From contig JACRNV010000016.1 in the NCBI GenBank assembly GCA_016214785.1, positions 1-51,672 on the forward strand: a DNA stretch of 51,672 bases, in the 5' to 3' direction. A model generated the notes under the pieces. The model saw only the letters and a program-made list of their open reading frames with translations, was not told the DNA's origin and searched no databases. This document shows positions 30,133 through 39,217 of the stretch, one piece after another. The DNA comes from Methanobacteriota archaeon. Lineage in GTDB: Archaea; Thermoplasmatota; Thermoplasmata; SG8-5; JACRNV01. Positions within the stretch are counted from its first letter, which is position 1. Each line of letters starts with the position of its first letter. Made by a program: the position numbers and the translations under genes.

Positions 30133-30906
30133 ATGGCAAAGCCTGCCCGCCTGCCGAAGGTGTCGATCGTCGATGTCACGCCCGAGACCATTGCGTGGCA
30201 CGGCCTCTTCTGCCAGAAGAGCAAGAAGAAGTCGGAGGGGTACCTGCGCAAGCTCCGATGGGTCATGGAGCGGTTCAAGGATGGCCTGAGGTACAAGATG
30301 CTCCTGACCGAGGACGGCCACTACGTCGGGTTCATAGAGTACATGCCGGGCGAACGCTCGTGGCGCAATGTGGAGGCCGATGGCTACATGGTCATACATT
30401 GCCTGTGGGTCATCGGCAGGTTCAAGGCCCAGGGCATGGGTTCGCGCCTCATCGGGGAGTGCATCGCGGACGCGAAGAGGGACGGAATGTCAGGCGTTGC
30501 AATGGTGACGAGCGGCAAGAACTGGCTCGCGCACAGCGAGCTCTTCCTGCGACTGGGGTTCGAGGTCGCCGACTCTGCACCGCCATTCGAAATAGTTGTC
30601 ATGAGGTTCGGGAATGCTCCACATCCCAGATTCAGGCCACCGGAAACTCCCGGAAAGGAGAAATCCCTGCGCATATTCCGCTCGGACCAGTGCCCGTACA
30701 TCCCCCAGTCGATAGATTCGGTGAGAAGGATGGCTCGCGCCCAGGGGATTGAGGTGAAGATAACGGAGATGGGGGACTGCGGCGCCGTCCGGGAGTGCCC
30801 GTTCCCCTACGGGACGTTCGGCATCACATACGATGGCAGGGCGCTCACCTACAGGCCGATAGGCGGGGAGGAGCTGAGGGACAGGCACATGGTCAAACTG
30901 GATTAG
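30133..30906 (+). CDS. GNAT acetyltransferase with YoaP-like domain
   Basis: Residues 1-155 are a GNAT domain (acetyl-CoA motif in VIGRFKAQGMGSRLIGE; SGKNWLAHSELFLRLGF). Residues 170-250 match the YoaP-like C-terminal domain, a small thioredoxin-like unit (RSDQCPYIP; CPFPYGTFGITYDGRALTYRPI). This fusion is known in bacteria and archaea; its substrate is unsettled. The start at 30133 has GGAG upstream. The last eight residues (DRHMVKLD) and 3' flank copy the nrdD end, so the original C terminus may have been replaced. It is on the same strand as nrdD but has its own likely promoter. Confidence 0.9.
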   Translation: MAKPARLPKVSIVDVTPETIAWHGLFCQKSKKKSEGYLRKLRWVMERFKDGLRYKMLLTEDGHYVGFIEYMPGERSWRNVEADGYMVIHCLWVIGRFKAQGMGSRLIGECIADAKRDGMSGVAMVTSGKNWLAHSELFLRLGFEVADSAPPFEIVVMRFGNAPHPRFRPPETPGKEKSLRIFRSDQCPYIPQSIDSVRRMARAQGIEVKITEMGDCGAVRECPFPYGTFGITYDGRALTYRPIGGEELRDRHMVKLD

Positions 30907-30927
30907 AACTCACGCTGAACTTCCCTT
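30870..30927 (+). repeat. 58-base duplicated 3' tail, copy 2 (GNAT gene)
   Basis: This copy differs from 30018-30075 at about five positions. It carries GGAGCTGA, codons for RDRHMVKLD, the stop and AACTCACGCTGAACT. After it the palindromic repeats of locus C begin, so the duplication ends where the repeat element starts. Confidence 0.85.
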
Positions 30928-31190
30928 TGACCCCCAAAAGGATTCAACCGCAAGGGGCATTGCCCTATCCTTTTGGTTCGGCAATTCCCCCTTGACCCCC
31001 TGAAAAGGATTTTTCGGCTAAGGACATTCGATTTACGTCGTATATCAACGAAGGATGCCCTGAAAACATTTTCCGTCAGGGTTGATAAGGGGATTCGAAT
31101 CTCAACAATGAGAGGTTGAGAATACCCTTATCGTCCGGGGTGATAGGGGAATTCGATTCCCATTAATTATCGGCGGGAGAATGCCCCTAT
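30926..31190. repeat. Palindromic intergenic repeat array, locus C
   Basis: TTGACCCCCAAAAGGATTCAA at 30927-30947 and TTGACCCCCTGAAAAGGATT at 30992-31011 are the family motif in reverse orientation. They flank an inner GCATTGCC and GGCAATTC pairing (30957-30986). Two further hairpins follow: GATAAGGGGATTC with GAATACCCTTATC (31084-31132), and TAGGGGAATTC with GAATGCCCCTA (31144-31189). The last arm includes the stop codon of the aCPSF-type nuclease gene. Confidence 0.82.
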
Positions 31191-32410
31191 AGATCGAACT
31201 CTTCGCCTTCCATCGGCATTATTACCTCGTACTCTTCGAGGTCCTTCGCCAGCGCCGCCCTCTCCTCGCCGTGCATCAGCACGATTTTTGTGGGGTCGCA
31301 AGCCTTGATGAATTTCAGCAACTGCCCGTGGTCGGCGTGCGCCGACAGGTCGTAGAACTCGACCTCGCAGTTTATCTTCTGCTTCACGCCGTAGAACTCG
31401 ACCATCCCCTCGTCGTGCAGCAGCCTGCCGTTCGTCCCCTCGACCTGATAACCTGTGAGAAGGATTGCGCTGTTCGTGTCGTTCTTCAGGCTGTCCAGGT
31501 AGCTCAGGACCGGGCCGCCGTCGAGCATGCCGCTCGTCGTCACGACGACTTGCGCCCCCATGGCCTTCCTGCGCTCGCCGTAGTTGCGCACGGGCCTGAA
31601 CCTGTGCATGGCCTTGCGCAGCCTCTTCGGGGATATCAGGTACTCCTGCATGTCGAGGTAGGCAAGGTTCACACGCTTCCCCATGCCGTCGAGCCACATG
31701 TCGCGGTGCGAATGCATCAGCAGCATGATTATCTCCTGCGTGCGGCCGACGGCGAAGGCCGGTACGATGGCCATGCCGCCTCGATCCACTACTTCTTCTA
31801 CCTTGCTGACGAAGGCGTGCTCGGTCTTCAGCCTGTTCGGGTGGTAGCGCCCGGCGTATGTGCTCTCGATGACGAGGGTGTCGCACTTGACGGGCCGGGC
31901 GCCGTTCACGAGGTTGGTCTCGATGGTGTGTATGTCGCCGGTGAATAAGACGCTATGGTCGCCAGAGATTTCAAAGCTCGACGCGCCCGGGATGTGCCCG
32001 GCGTCGTGGGCGGTGACCTCGGTTTCGCCGACTTCGGCGGATTCGCCATAATCTATGTACTTGAACAGCCGCCTCGCCGTCTGGACGTGCATCTTGCCGA
32101 ATGGTAGGTGGCGCCCCTCGGACTCGGCGACCTTGATTGTATCGTCCATGAGCATCGCGCCTATCTCCGCCGTCGGCGGCGTGGCGTAGATGTCGGGCTG
32201 CTGCACCGAGCAGAGCCACGGTATCGCGCCAGAGTGGTCGACGTGCGCGTGCGTGACGAAGGCCGCATCGACCTTTGGAGCCTTCATCGGGAACCCCGGC
32301 GGCTCGTCTGGCGTGAGGCCGTAATCGAAGAGGAGGCGCTCGGTGCCGGTGTCGAGAACCATGCCCAGACTGCCGACCTTGCTGGCCCCTCCAAGGAATT
32401 TCGCTTTCAT
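31187..32410 (-). CDS. aCPSF-type beta-CASP metallo-beta-lactamase nuclease
   Basis: This 407-residue enzyme is a zinc-dependent RNase of the CPSF73/RNase J superfamily. The catalytic motif HAHVDH is at 54-59, with the downstream metal ligands in AHDAGHIPGASSF and LFTGDIH. The beta-CASP motifs follow in VIESTYAGRYHPNRL, PAFAVGRTQE, and the C-terminal LSAHADHGQLLKF. There is no KH domain, so it corresponds to the shorter aCPSF2-like form, not the KH-containing aCPSF1 involved in transcription termination. A CTATAAAG element centred 27 bases before the ATG suggests a leaderless transcript. Its role is RNA 3'-end processing or decay. Confidence 0.93.
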   Translation of the reverse strand: MKAKFLGGASKVGSLGMVLDTGTERLLFDYGLTPDEPPGFPMKAPKVDAAFVTHAHVDHSGAIPWLCSVQQPDIYATPPTAEIGAMLMDDTIKVAESEGRHLPFGKMHVQTARRLFKYIDYGESAEVGETEVTAHDAGHIPGASSFEISGDHSVLFTGDIHTIETNLVNGARPVKCDTLVIESTYAGRYHPNRLKTEHAFVSKVEEVVDRGGMAIVPAFAVGRTQEIIMLLMHSHRDMWLDGMGKRVNLAYLDMQEYLISPKRLRKAMHRFRPVRNYGERRKAMGAQVVVTTSGMLDGGPVLSYLDSLKNDTNSAILLTGYQVEGTNGRLLHDEGMVEFYGVKQKINCEVEFYDLSAHADHGQLLKFIKACDPTKIVLMHGEERAALAKDLEEYEVIMPMEGEEFDL

Positions 32411-32432
32411 CGCGCATGGAAAGGGCTCGGGC

Positions 32433-32441
32433 GCTATAAAG
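32433..32441 (-). promoter_or_regulatory. TATA box of aCPSF-type nuclease gene
   Basis: CTTTATAGC on the minus strand is centred 27 bases before the ATG at 32410, the leaderless spacing seen repeatedly in this window. Confidence 0.65.
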
Positions 32442-32528
32442 ATGAGCCCTCAGGTCCGAAAAAGTACTCGACTTTTAAGACGATGCTATGGGGCAATGAA
32501 ATGGCCGGTCGCATAGCACATGGCTTCG

Positions 32529-32999
32529 TCACTTGCGAAGCACAAGTTTCGCCAAATGCTCGCCGTACTTTATCTTGCCGGTGTCCTTGAACCCGAGCCT
32601 CTCGTAGAACCTCTCGGGGCCGCCCCTTCCCCTCAAGAAGCACAGGGTGAGATTCTTCGCCCTCGGCGACTTGCGGACTCTATCGATAATAAGAGTCAGC
32701 GCCCTCTTGCCATAACCCTTGCCCTGGTGCTTGCCGTCTATCATGAAGCGCCAGAGGTAGTACTTCCCGAGTTTCCTGTTCTCGTACATCATTACGAAGC
32801 CGACTGGCGTTTCGCCGGCGTAGATGGCTCTGAACCATGCGGCCTTCTCGAAGCACCCCTGCGCTATCGAGACGGCGTTCGCGGCGACGAACTTCTCCTG
32901 CCCCTTGGCCACCTCCAGCTTGAGGACCTGCGTAAGGTTCTTCCGCGTCACCTTCCTCAACGTTACTTTAACCTTGCGCCCCGGCTTCTTCGCTGCCAT
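32529..32999 (-). CDS. GNAT family acetyltransferase
   Basis: This is a 156-residue GNAT enzyme. It has the acetyl-CoA motif in MIDGKHQGKGYGKRALTLIID and the C-terminal FYERLGFKDTGKI stretch. Together with the early aromatic YLWRFMID strand, this matches spermidine or diamine acetyltransferase-like members (BltD/SpeG type). The acceptor is not known. The N terminus is very basic (MAAKKPGRKVKVTLRKV). A TATA box, CCTTATAAAAC, is centred 26 bases before the ATG, implying a leaderless transcript separate from the adjoining rad50 gene. Confidence 0.88.
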   Translation of the reverse strand: MAAKKPGRKVKVTLRKVTRKNLTQVLKLEVAKGQEKFVAANAVSIAQGCFEKAAWFRAIYAGETPVGFVMMYENRKLGKYYLWRFMIDGKHQGKGYGKRALTLIIDRVRKSPRAKNLTLCFLRGRGGPERFYERLGFKDTGKIKYGEHLAKLVLRK

Positions 33000-33041
33000 C
33001 GCGCCTTGGAAGCCGTCGTGTTTTATAAGGATGATTGTCCC

Positions 33042-35465
33042 TCAAAGGGCCAGCTTCGCGCCGCTCTCCCCGTAGCCCTTCTCCTCGACCGATATGACGC
33101 TGCCGACGCTCTCGCGCACGTCCTCGATGTGGGTTATCAGGACGATTTGCTTAAAGATATTCGACAGCTTGTCGAGGGCCGTCAGTATGCCCTTTCGCCT
33201 GTCCTGGTCCTGGCTGCCGAAGACCTCGTCGAGCACGACCATGTTCAGGCCGCTGAGCCCGCCGCGCTCGGCGATGAGCTGCGAGATTGCCAGGCGCAGG
33301 CAGAGGTTCACCATGTCCCCCTCGCCGCCCGAGAACCTCTCCAGCCCGAAGGCGCTCCCGCCGTCGAAGACCTTGACGCCGTAGTCCTCGTCCAGCTCGA
33401 CCTGCGAGTACTTGCCGGCGCTGAGCGAGTCCAAAAGCCTCGAAGTAGCCGAAGCCAGTGCGGGCCTGATGCGCGCGACCATGTGCCTCTTGAAAGCGTC
33501 GAGGAGCTTCGAGACCTGCGAGGCGTACTCGAGCTCGCCGGTCAGGCGCTCGGCCTCCTTCTCGGCCTCGCGCAGGCGCTCGATGTCCGTCTCGACGGCC
33601 CGCGCCTTCTCGCGTAAGACATCGGCCTCCCCCTTCGAGCGTTCGAATTGCAGCTCGAGGGCATGGGAGCCATCCTTCACCATCCTCACTTCGTTTTCGA
33701 GCTTCGTGTGCGCGGAAGCGTCGAAGCCCAGAGATGCGAGGACGCACTTTGCCTCCCCGAAGGATTTCGAGGCATCGGCAACGTCCTCCTTCGCGCCTTC
33801 CAGCTCGCGTGCCTTGGCAGGCTTCGAGTCCGCGAGCCTCTTCAAGCCGACAAATTCGTCGTGCTCCCTCTCCAAGGTCTTTAACTCCTTCCCGAGAGAT
33901 TCGAAGCGCTTCGCGTCGAACTTGATGTCGCCGAGCTCCGCCACGCGCTTCTCGATGGCATCGACGCGCTCGTCGAGCGACGATATCTCCTGCGTCAAGC
34001 CGTCGGCCTCGCCGACCTTGCGCTCCAGGGCCTTGAGCCCCTTCTCGAGGAGGGATTTCTTCTTTGAAAGAGCCTCGCGCTGCGACTTCAAGGCCTCGTT
34101 CTCCTCGGCGAGGGATTCGGCCTCCCTGGCGAGGGATTCCAATTTTACTCTCTTATCGTCCAGTTCCTTCCTCGTCCTCCTCAGGACCTTGTCCCGGTGG
34201 TCGCCGATGGGCCGGTCGCACGTCGGGCATTTACTGTCCTCGCCAAGTTCGGAGATGTCGGCCATGCGCTTCTCGAGCTCGCGGCGCTCCTTCTCCAGCC
34301 CCTTCGAGAGCTGCCTGTTCGAGGCCACCTTCTCTGCGATGGCCTCGATGGACGATTGCGACTTGCTTAATTTCCTCTCGATGTCGCCGCGCTCGTCCTC
34401 GACAGTTTTGGCCTTGCTCAGGTCTTTGGAAAGGGCGTCGAGCCTGGCCTCGCGCTCATTTCGATCCTCCCTGGCCAGTTCCAGCTCCTCGCAGAGCCCG
34501 TTTTTCACCATGTGGATGTCCCGCGACTTCTGAAGGGACTCATGCTCTTTCCTGGCCTTGGAGAATTCAGCTTCGCGAGAGGACAGCGCCTTCAACCTCT
34601 CCTCGGTCTTGGCTATCTCCGACAATTCTTTCTCGAGGCGGGACATGGCTTTCCTCGCGCCGTCGAGCTCCATCTCCGCCCTCGCGCAGGCCTCCTTCCG
34701 CATATCATGCTCGGCCTTGGATGATTTGGAGGCTTCGAAGGCCTTCTCGAGCCCGCGCAGGTTGGCTTTGGACATCGTAAGCTGCTTGTCTAGCTCCATG
34801 ACTGTGGAGCGCTTCGCCTCGATGGCCTTCTCCAGTTCCGATATGGCCTTCTGCCTGGCGTCCATGAGCTCGCCGCCAGTCTCCGGATCACGAAGAGTAT
34901 TTCTCATGAAATCTAACCTATCGGAAAATTCCATCTCTTTCTTCCTGGCGGCGATAAGGGCATTGTCAATGGATGAAATGCCAAGCATTCTTAGAACAGT
35001 TTTTTTTCGGTCAGAGGGGGATTGGCGCGTTAATGCGTCCAGCTCCTTCTGGCGCGCGAAGACCGATACGAAGAACGCCTTGTAGTCCATGCCAAGGATG
35101 CCGGTGAGCTTCTCGGTGACCGGGACGGCGCCCTCTCCCAGGGACTTGCCGGCGCTCTCGAGCGATGCCGTGACCGTCCCGGACGCGCTCATCTGGCGCT
35201 CGACCCTGTACTGCACGCTATCGAGTTCGAATTCAACAACCACCTGGCACTTCTCCCCCTTCCCCGAGCCCTGGCGCAGGATGCCCTTCTTGTCGCCGCG
35301 CGTCGTCTCCTCCTCGTTGCCGAAGAACGCCCACGCCACGGCCTCGACGAGCGTGGACTTGCCCGAGCCGTTCGGGCCGACGATTGCAACGACGCCCTCG
35401 GGTATATCGAGCTCCAGGCTCCGGTAGCGCCTATAGTTGCGGAGCGAGATCGTTCGCAGGAGCAA
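33042..35465 (-). CDS. rad50: DNA double-strand break ATPase Rad50
   Basis: Rad50 is the SMC-like ATPase of the Mre11-Rad50 complex, which tethers and processes DNA ends. Walker A (GPNGSGKST) is at about 30-38, a long coiled coil spans about 170-640, the zinc hook CPTC is at 413-416, and the ABC signature (FSGGEGDMVNL) and Walker B (LNMVVLDEVFG) close the protein. I chose the TTG at 35465, giving MLLRTISLRNYRRY as in typical Rad50 starts, with GGGAGGG upstream; a GTG at 35492 would overlap mre11 and add nine residues. The start is only one base after the mre11 stop codon. At 807 residues it has normal archaeal length. Confidence 0.95.
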   Translation of the reverse strand: MLLRTISLRNYRRYRSLELDIPEGVVAIVGPNGSGKSTLVEAVAWAFFGNEEETTRGDKKGILRQGSGKGEKCQVVVEFELDSVQYRVERQMSASGTVTASLESAGKSLGEGAVPVTEKLTGILGMDYKAFFVSVFARQKELDALTRQSPSDRKKTVLRMLGISSIDNALIAARKKEMEFSDRLDFMRNTLRDPETGGELMDARQKAISELEKAIEAKRSTVMELDKQLTMSKANLRGLEKAFEASKSSKAEHDMRKEACARAEMELDGARKAMSRLEKELSEIAKTEERLKALSSREAEFSKARKEHESLQKSRDIHMVKNGLCEELELAREDRNEREARLDALSKDLSKAKTVEDERGDIERKLSKSQSSIEAIAEKVASNRQLSKGLEKERRELEKRMADISELGEDSKCPTCDRPIGDHRDKVLRRTRKELDDKRVKLESLAREAESLAEENEALKSQREALSKKKSLLEKGLKALERKVGEADGLTQEISSLDERVDAIEKRVAELGDIKFDAKRFESLGKELKTLEREHDEFVGLKRLADSKPAKARELEGAKEDVADASKSFGEAKCVLASLGFDASAHTKLENEVRMVKDGSHALELQFERSKGEADVLREKARAVETDIERLREAEKEAERLTGELEYASQVSKLLDAFKRHMVARIRPALASATSRLLDSLSAGKYSQVELDEDYGVKVFDGGSAFGLERFSGGEGDMVNLCLRLAISQLIAERGGLSGLNMVVLDEVFGSQDQDRRKGILTALDKLSNIFKQIVLITHIEDVRESVGSVISVEEKGYGESGAKLAL

Positions 35466-35466
35466 A

Positions 35467-36588
35467 TCAGCCCTCCCGCTCGTCGAGGGCACTCGACAGA
35501 TAGATTTTACCGAGTGCTAGCAGCCTCGCCTTGTCCAAACGCTCGACGGGCACGGCCTTCAGGTAGTCCTCGAACTCCGCGCACAGGTCTCCGAACGACG
35601 CCTCTCCCGGCTGCACTTCGTGCGACGAGGCCAGGGGCTCGAAGCGCGGCTCGAAGTAGAGCGCGTCCGAGGCCGCCGCGCGTATCGCGCGGACGTCCAG
35701 CCCGTCGAGCTGGCTGCGCGGCATGCCTTCCATGGTGATGCGGAGTATCTTCCCATCGGGGTTCGCTTTCTCGATGATTTCTTCGGCAGTGCGAACGATG
35801 TCCTTGTTCTCCAGGCCTTTGCAATCGATGCGCCCTAAGTCGAGCATCGGCCTGATGCTCAGCTCGTGGAAACCGAACGCGCGCTTGTCGAGGTCCGCCT
35901 CCATCACGCCCTTCGGCCTCTCGGCTTCGCCGAAGCTGAATCGCTCGGTAGAGCCGGCGTAGAAGCAGTTGGGCGCGACCTCGGTATGCTCGTGGTAGTG
36001 CCCGAGCGCGAGGTAGTCGAAGCCGTCGCCGAGCGCTCCGCTCGGCAGGACGTTCTCGTTGAACTCCCCTGTTGTGAATCTGTGCACGCCGCTGACGCCG
36101 CAGTGCAGGATCGCTACGTTCTTCTTTCCGGGGATGGGCGCGATTTTGCCGACCTCGGCCAAGAATGCGTCTTGGCTCGCGCAGTGCGGGACGCAGTGGA
36201 AGACGGCGTCGCTGATCTCTACCTTCTCGTAAGCGCCACCATAGACCGGATGGACGTTGCCGAGATGCTCAAAGAGCCTGAAGACGCTCCCCGTCTCGCG
36301 CAGCTTCGGCGTCGAGTGGTTGCCGGAGATGGCTATGAAAGGAATTCCCTGCTCGGACACGCGCCTTATCTGCTCTATGGCGAAGTGCATCGCCCTGTTC
36401 GACGGTCGTATCGTGTCGAAGAGGTCGCCGGCGTGCACGACGGCGTCGACCTTCAGCGCCAGCGCCTTGTCTATGGCATGTTTGAAAACTTCAAACACGT
36501 CGACCTCGCGCTGGTTGTAGCCATTTTCGTCAAGCTTGGCGTACGCCGTGTACCCGAGGTGCGAGTCCGCGACGTGCAGGATGCGCAT
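35467..36588 (-). CDS. mre11: DNA double-strand break nuclease Mre11
   Basis: Mre11 is the manganese-dependent nuclease partner of Rad50. Motif I DSHLG, motif II AGDLFD, motif III GNHS, and motifs IV-V (ILHCGV, LGHYHEH) are present over the first 210 residues. The C-terminal part (about 250-373) is helical and should bind the Rad50 coiled coil. In motif III the residue after GNH is Ser, where GNHD is common. The stop overlaps no gene, but the ATG at 36588 shares one base with the herA stop (TGATG). It belongs to the nurA-herA-mre11-rad50 operon. Confidence 0.95.
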   Translation of the reverse strand: MRILHVADSHLGYTAYAKLDENGYNQREVDVFEVFKHAIDKALALKVDAVVHAGDLFDTIRPSNRAMHFAIEQIRRVSEQGIPFIAISGNHSTPKLRETGSVFRLFEHLGNVHPVYGGAYEKVEISDAVFHCVPHCASQDAFLAEVGKIAPIPGKKNVAILHCGVSGVHRFTTGEFNENVLPSGALGDGFDYLALGHYHEHTEVAPNCFYAGSTERFSFGEAERPKGVMEADLDKRAFGFHELSIRPMLDLGRIDCKGLENKDIVRTAEEIIEKANPDGKILRITMEGMPRSQLDGLDVRAIRAAASDALYFEPRFEPLASSHEVQPGEASFGDLCAEFEDYLKAVPVERLDKARLLALGKIYLSSALDEREG

Positions 36589-38123
36589 CAGTAGAACCCC
36601 TTGTCTGGCCCAGCCTTCTGCTTCTTGCCCTTCTGCGAGGCGCTCATTTCGTCGAGGTAGTCCTCGAATTTATAGACCGCGAGCGGGAGCGCGAACGGCA
36701 CGAACGGCGAAGTGACCAGCGCCTCGCCGACCATCAGCGTCTGTATCTCGTTCTCCAGATCGGAGATGTCCTGCTTCGACGCATCGCGCAGGATGTCGCG
36801 GTCGCGCTTGTCTGCGAGCCCGAGGATGAAGAGCGTGTTGAACTGCGAGATGACCTGGTTGTCGATGAGCTTCGGCTGCTGGGAGATGGCGCAAAGCCCG
36901 ACCTTGAATTTTCGGCCCTCGCGGGCTATGCGGGAGAATATCGTTCCTTTCGAGGTTCCGAGGACGCGCTGCGCCTCCTCCATTGTGATGAGCGCCGGCG
37001 GCAGGAACTTGAAATCCTCGGGCCTCTCGTAGACGCGCTGGTAGTTTTCAAGCACAGCGCGCGCTAGCACGGTGCTGACGAGCAGCTCCTCGTGCTCGGG
37101 CATGCTGCCGGTATCGACAAGCACGACCTTGGCCGATTTCAGAGCATCGATGACAGTGCGCGTCATCGAGACCTCCCTGTCGCGCGTGACCTTCCCGGAG
37201 TCCATGATGCGCTTGATGCGGCGCTTGATGACGTTGATCGATTCGAGGAAGAAGGATTTGTGCAGCATTTCCACAAGTTCTTCAGACTCATGAGTATGTG
37301 CCTGTATCATCCATTCATTCCCGAATGCAGCGCTGAGCGCGTGCAGAGCCTCCCGCTGGGCGTCACTGTACTCCTGAAGATTGAGCAGGTCCTCGACCTT
37401 AATCTCGTGCGCAGAGATTTTGATTGTGTTGTGGGCTCCCGGCAGGCTCCTGGAGCTGAAGACGACCATGCGCTCCGCCGCCTCCGGCACGTGCGACAGG
37501 CCCTTGCAGCCGGGCGCGCCCGCGAAGTACTCGCCGTGCGGGTCTAGCACGAGCATGCCGTACCTGCCGCAGCGCATTGCGCTCGCAGCCAGCGTCTTCA
37601 TGAGGTTGCTCTTCCCCATGCCGGTCGTGGCGAAGACGCCGATGTGGTGGGGGAAGGCCTCGCCGCTTATGCCGACGCGTATCGGCACCTTCCTGTCGCC
37701 GCTGCGCAGCAGGCCGGCCTCGATGTCCCCCATCTTCTCCGTGAGGAACGCGAAGTCCGCCTCCTCGGCCCTGCGCACCTTCGAGAAGTGCGGCACGAGG
37801 ACCTTGGGCTTCCTGAACGTGCCGCCGTCGACGAACCCGAGCGGCGTGCATGCCCCGACCTCGAAGAGGCGCCGCTCGCGCTCCCTCATTTCGAACCCGC
37901 CCTTGCCGTCGCCCTGCATCATGTTCCCCGCCGTGCGCTCCCACCAGTCGTCGCCGGGGGCGTCTGCGCCGTATTCTATGTCTATTACGCGCGCGAGCAG
38001 GCGCCTGCCGCGCTCCTCGTCCTCGATTACGAGAATCTCCCCCAGCTGGAACTCCATGCCGTAGAAGGCCCTGAACCTCAGATGCCTCACGCTTCGCCCG
38101 ATGACCCGCCCCAAGTATTCCAT
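36588..38123 (-). CDS. herA: HerA-type DNA-end helicase/translocase
   Basis: HerA is a hexameric bipolar DNA translocase that works with the NurA nuclease to resect double-strand breaks. A HAS-barrel domain spans the first 140 or so residues. Walker A (ATTGMGKSN) is at about 165-173, and a Walker B-like PPALITMEEAQRV lies near 378-388. The C-terminal helical part follows. It starts one base after the nurA stop codon and overlaps mre11 by one base, so translation is coupled. At 511 residues it has the usual length. Confidence 0.95.
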   Translation of the reverse strand: MEYLGRVIGRSVRHLRFRAFYGMEFQLGEILVIEDEERGRRLLARVIDIEYGADAPGDDWWERTAGNMMQGDGKGGFEMRERERRLFEVGACTPLGFVDGGTFRKPKVLVPHFSKVRRAEEADFAFLTEKMGDIEAGLLRSGDRKVPIRVGISGEAFPHHIGVFATTGMGKSNLMKTLAASAMRCGRYGMLVLDPHGEYFAGAPGCKGLSHVPEAAERMVVFSSRSLPGAHNTIKISAHEIKVEDLLNLQEYSDAQREALHALSAAFGNEWMIQAHTHESEELVEMLHKSFFLESINVIKRRIKRIMDSGKVTRDREVSMTRTVIDALKSAKVVLVDTGSMPEHEELLVSTVLARAVLENYQRVYERPEDFKFLPPALITMEEAQRVLGTSKGTIFSRIAREGRKFKVGLCAISQQPKLIDNQVISQFNTLFILGLADKRDRDILRDASKQDISDLENEIQTLMVGEALVTSPFVPFALPLAVYKFEDYLDEMSASQKGKKQKAGPDKGFY

Positions 38124-38124
38124 C

Positions 38125-39147
38125 TCAACCGCCCCCGTCCAGGACCTTGTGGAAGTCCCGGCCGTACTCCTCTATTGCGCCCAGCTCCCCGCCCTCGGTG
38201 GAGATTGCGCGCTTGAGAGAGACCTCGAGCTCGGTGCACAGCTCGCCGCCGAGCGCGACCTCGTTGTGGACTCTCGCCAGTGGATACGGATAGCCAAGGT
38301 AGCCCGGGTCGTTCGAGAGGGCGACTAGGGACTCCAGGGCGTCCTGGCACGAGCGCCCAGGCGCGGGGCAGACGTCTACCCTGAAGGCGAAGTCGGCCAT
38401 CGGGTGCAGATGCGCCACAAAAGTCTCTCCGAACTGCCTGTCCGCGTACTCCGTCAGGTCGATGGGGTAGGCCCAGCATGCCTCCCCGAACTCCCGCTTC
38501 CCGAGCCTGGCCAGCGCGGGGACGAGAGGCCTGTAGCCGGTGTACAGTTTGCTCTGCTTGCTCACGCCTGCAAGGCATATTCCTTTTTTCTGGGCGGCGT
38601 CGGCGACGCGCGCAACCAGAGGCCTGATGCCCGGCGTCCCCGCCCAGAGGGAGCCATCGATGAGAAGGAGGGAGCCTTTGTCTAGGGCGGCGATTGCGCG
38701 CTCGGCGTCGAGCCACTCCGCCAGGTTGCGCGCCCGGCCGACGAGCGACTCCAGGCTTTCAGGGGCGTCCGGAGGGGCGGCGTAGAGCGCCTCCTTGAAA
38801 ATCTCGTCGTAAACGCAGGGCTTGTCGATTTGCGAGACGGGCAGAAGGCGGAGTGGCTGGACGTGCGCCGTCGCCTTGCCGCGCTCCATCGTCACGTGCC
38901 CGGCGGTTATCGCGCCGACGACGAAAGAGCCGCAGTCCATGACGATTGCGGAGCCGCCGTCGACGGCCGCAGCTGTGCGTGCCTGACCGCGCTGAAGGGG
39001 GATGAACTTGCCCTTCGAGATGCGCTCCCTGACCTGAAGGACGCCGCGCTCATGATCTATGCCACCGGCGGCGTCGAAGTCCTGCGCGGCCGCTGTGGAG
39101 ACGTATCTGGCGGCGGCGCGCACCTCGTCGTCATTCACGTGAGGCAT
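38125..39147 (-). CDS. nurA: NurA 5'-3' nuclease
   Basis: NurA is the manganese-dependent nuclease of the end-resection system. The RNase-H-like core shows the conserved acidic residues D63 (AVDGGSA) and D164 (LLIDGSLW). A later conserved-looking YPIDLTEYADRQFGE segment also fits the family. At 340 residues it is a typical NurA. It is the first gene of the nurA-herA-mre11-rad50 operon. A TATA-like GTTTAAGTAT centred 28 bases before the ATG suggests a leaderless transcript for the whole operon. Confidence 0.93.
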   Translation of the reverse strand: MPHVNDDEVRAAARYVSTAAAQDFDAAGGIDHERGVLQVRERISKGKFIPLQRGQARTAAAVDGGSAIVMDCGSFVVGAITAGHVTMERGKATAHVQPLRLLPVSQIDKPCVYDEIFKEALYAAPPDAPESLESLVGRARNLAEWLDAERAIAALDKGSLLLIDGSLWAGTPGIRPLVARVADAAQKKGICLAGVSKQSKLYTGYRPLVPALARLGKREFGEACWAYPIDLTEYADRQFGETFVAHLHPMADFAFRVDVCPAPGRSCQDALESLVALSNDPGYLGYPYPLARVHNEVALGGELCTELEVSLKRAISTEGGELGAIEEYGRDFHKVLDGGG

Positions 39148-39217
39148 AAGGGCCGAGAATCGGGGGCGCGATACTTAAACGTTGGGAGGGGGTGGGAGAA
39201 TGTAGCAGGCATGCACC

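Noticed and set aside
28908-30752. 614-codon plus-strand ORF spanning nrdD and the GNAT gene in another frame
   Set aside because: It crosses two real genes and their intergenic terminator, and its sequence is low-complexity and Arg-rich.
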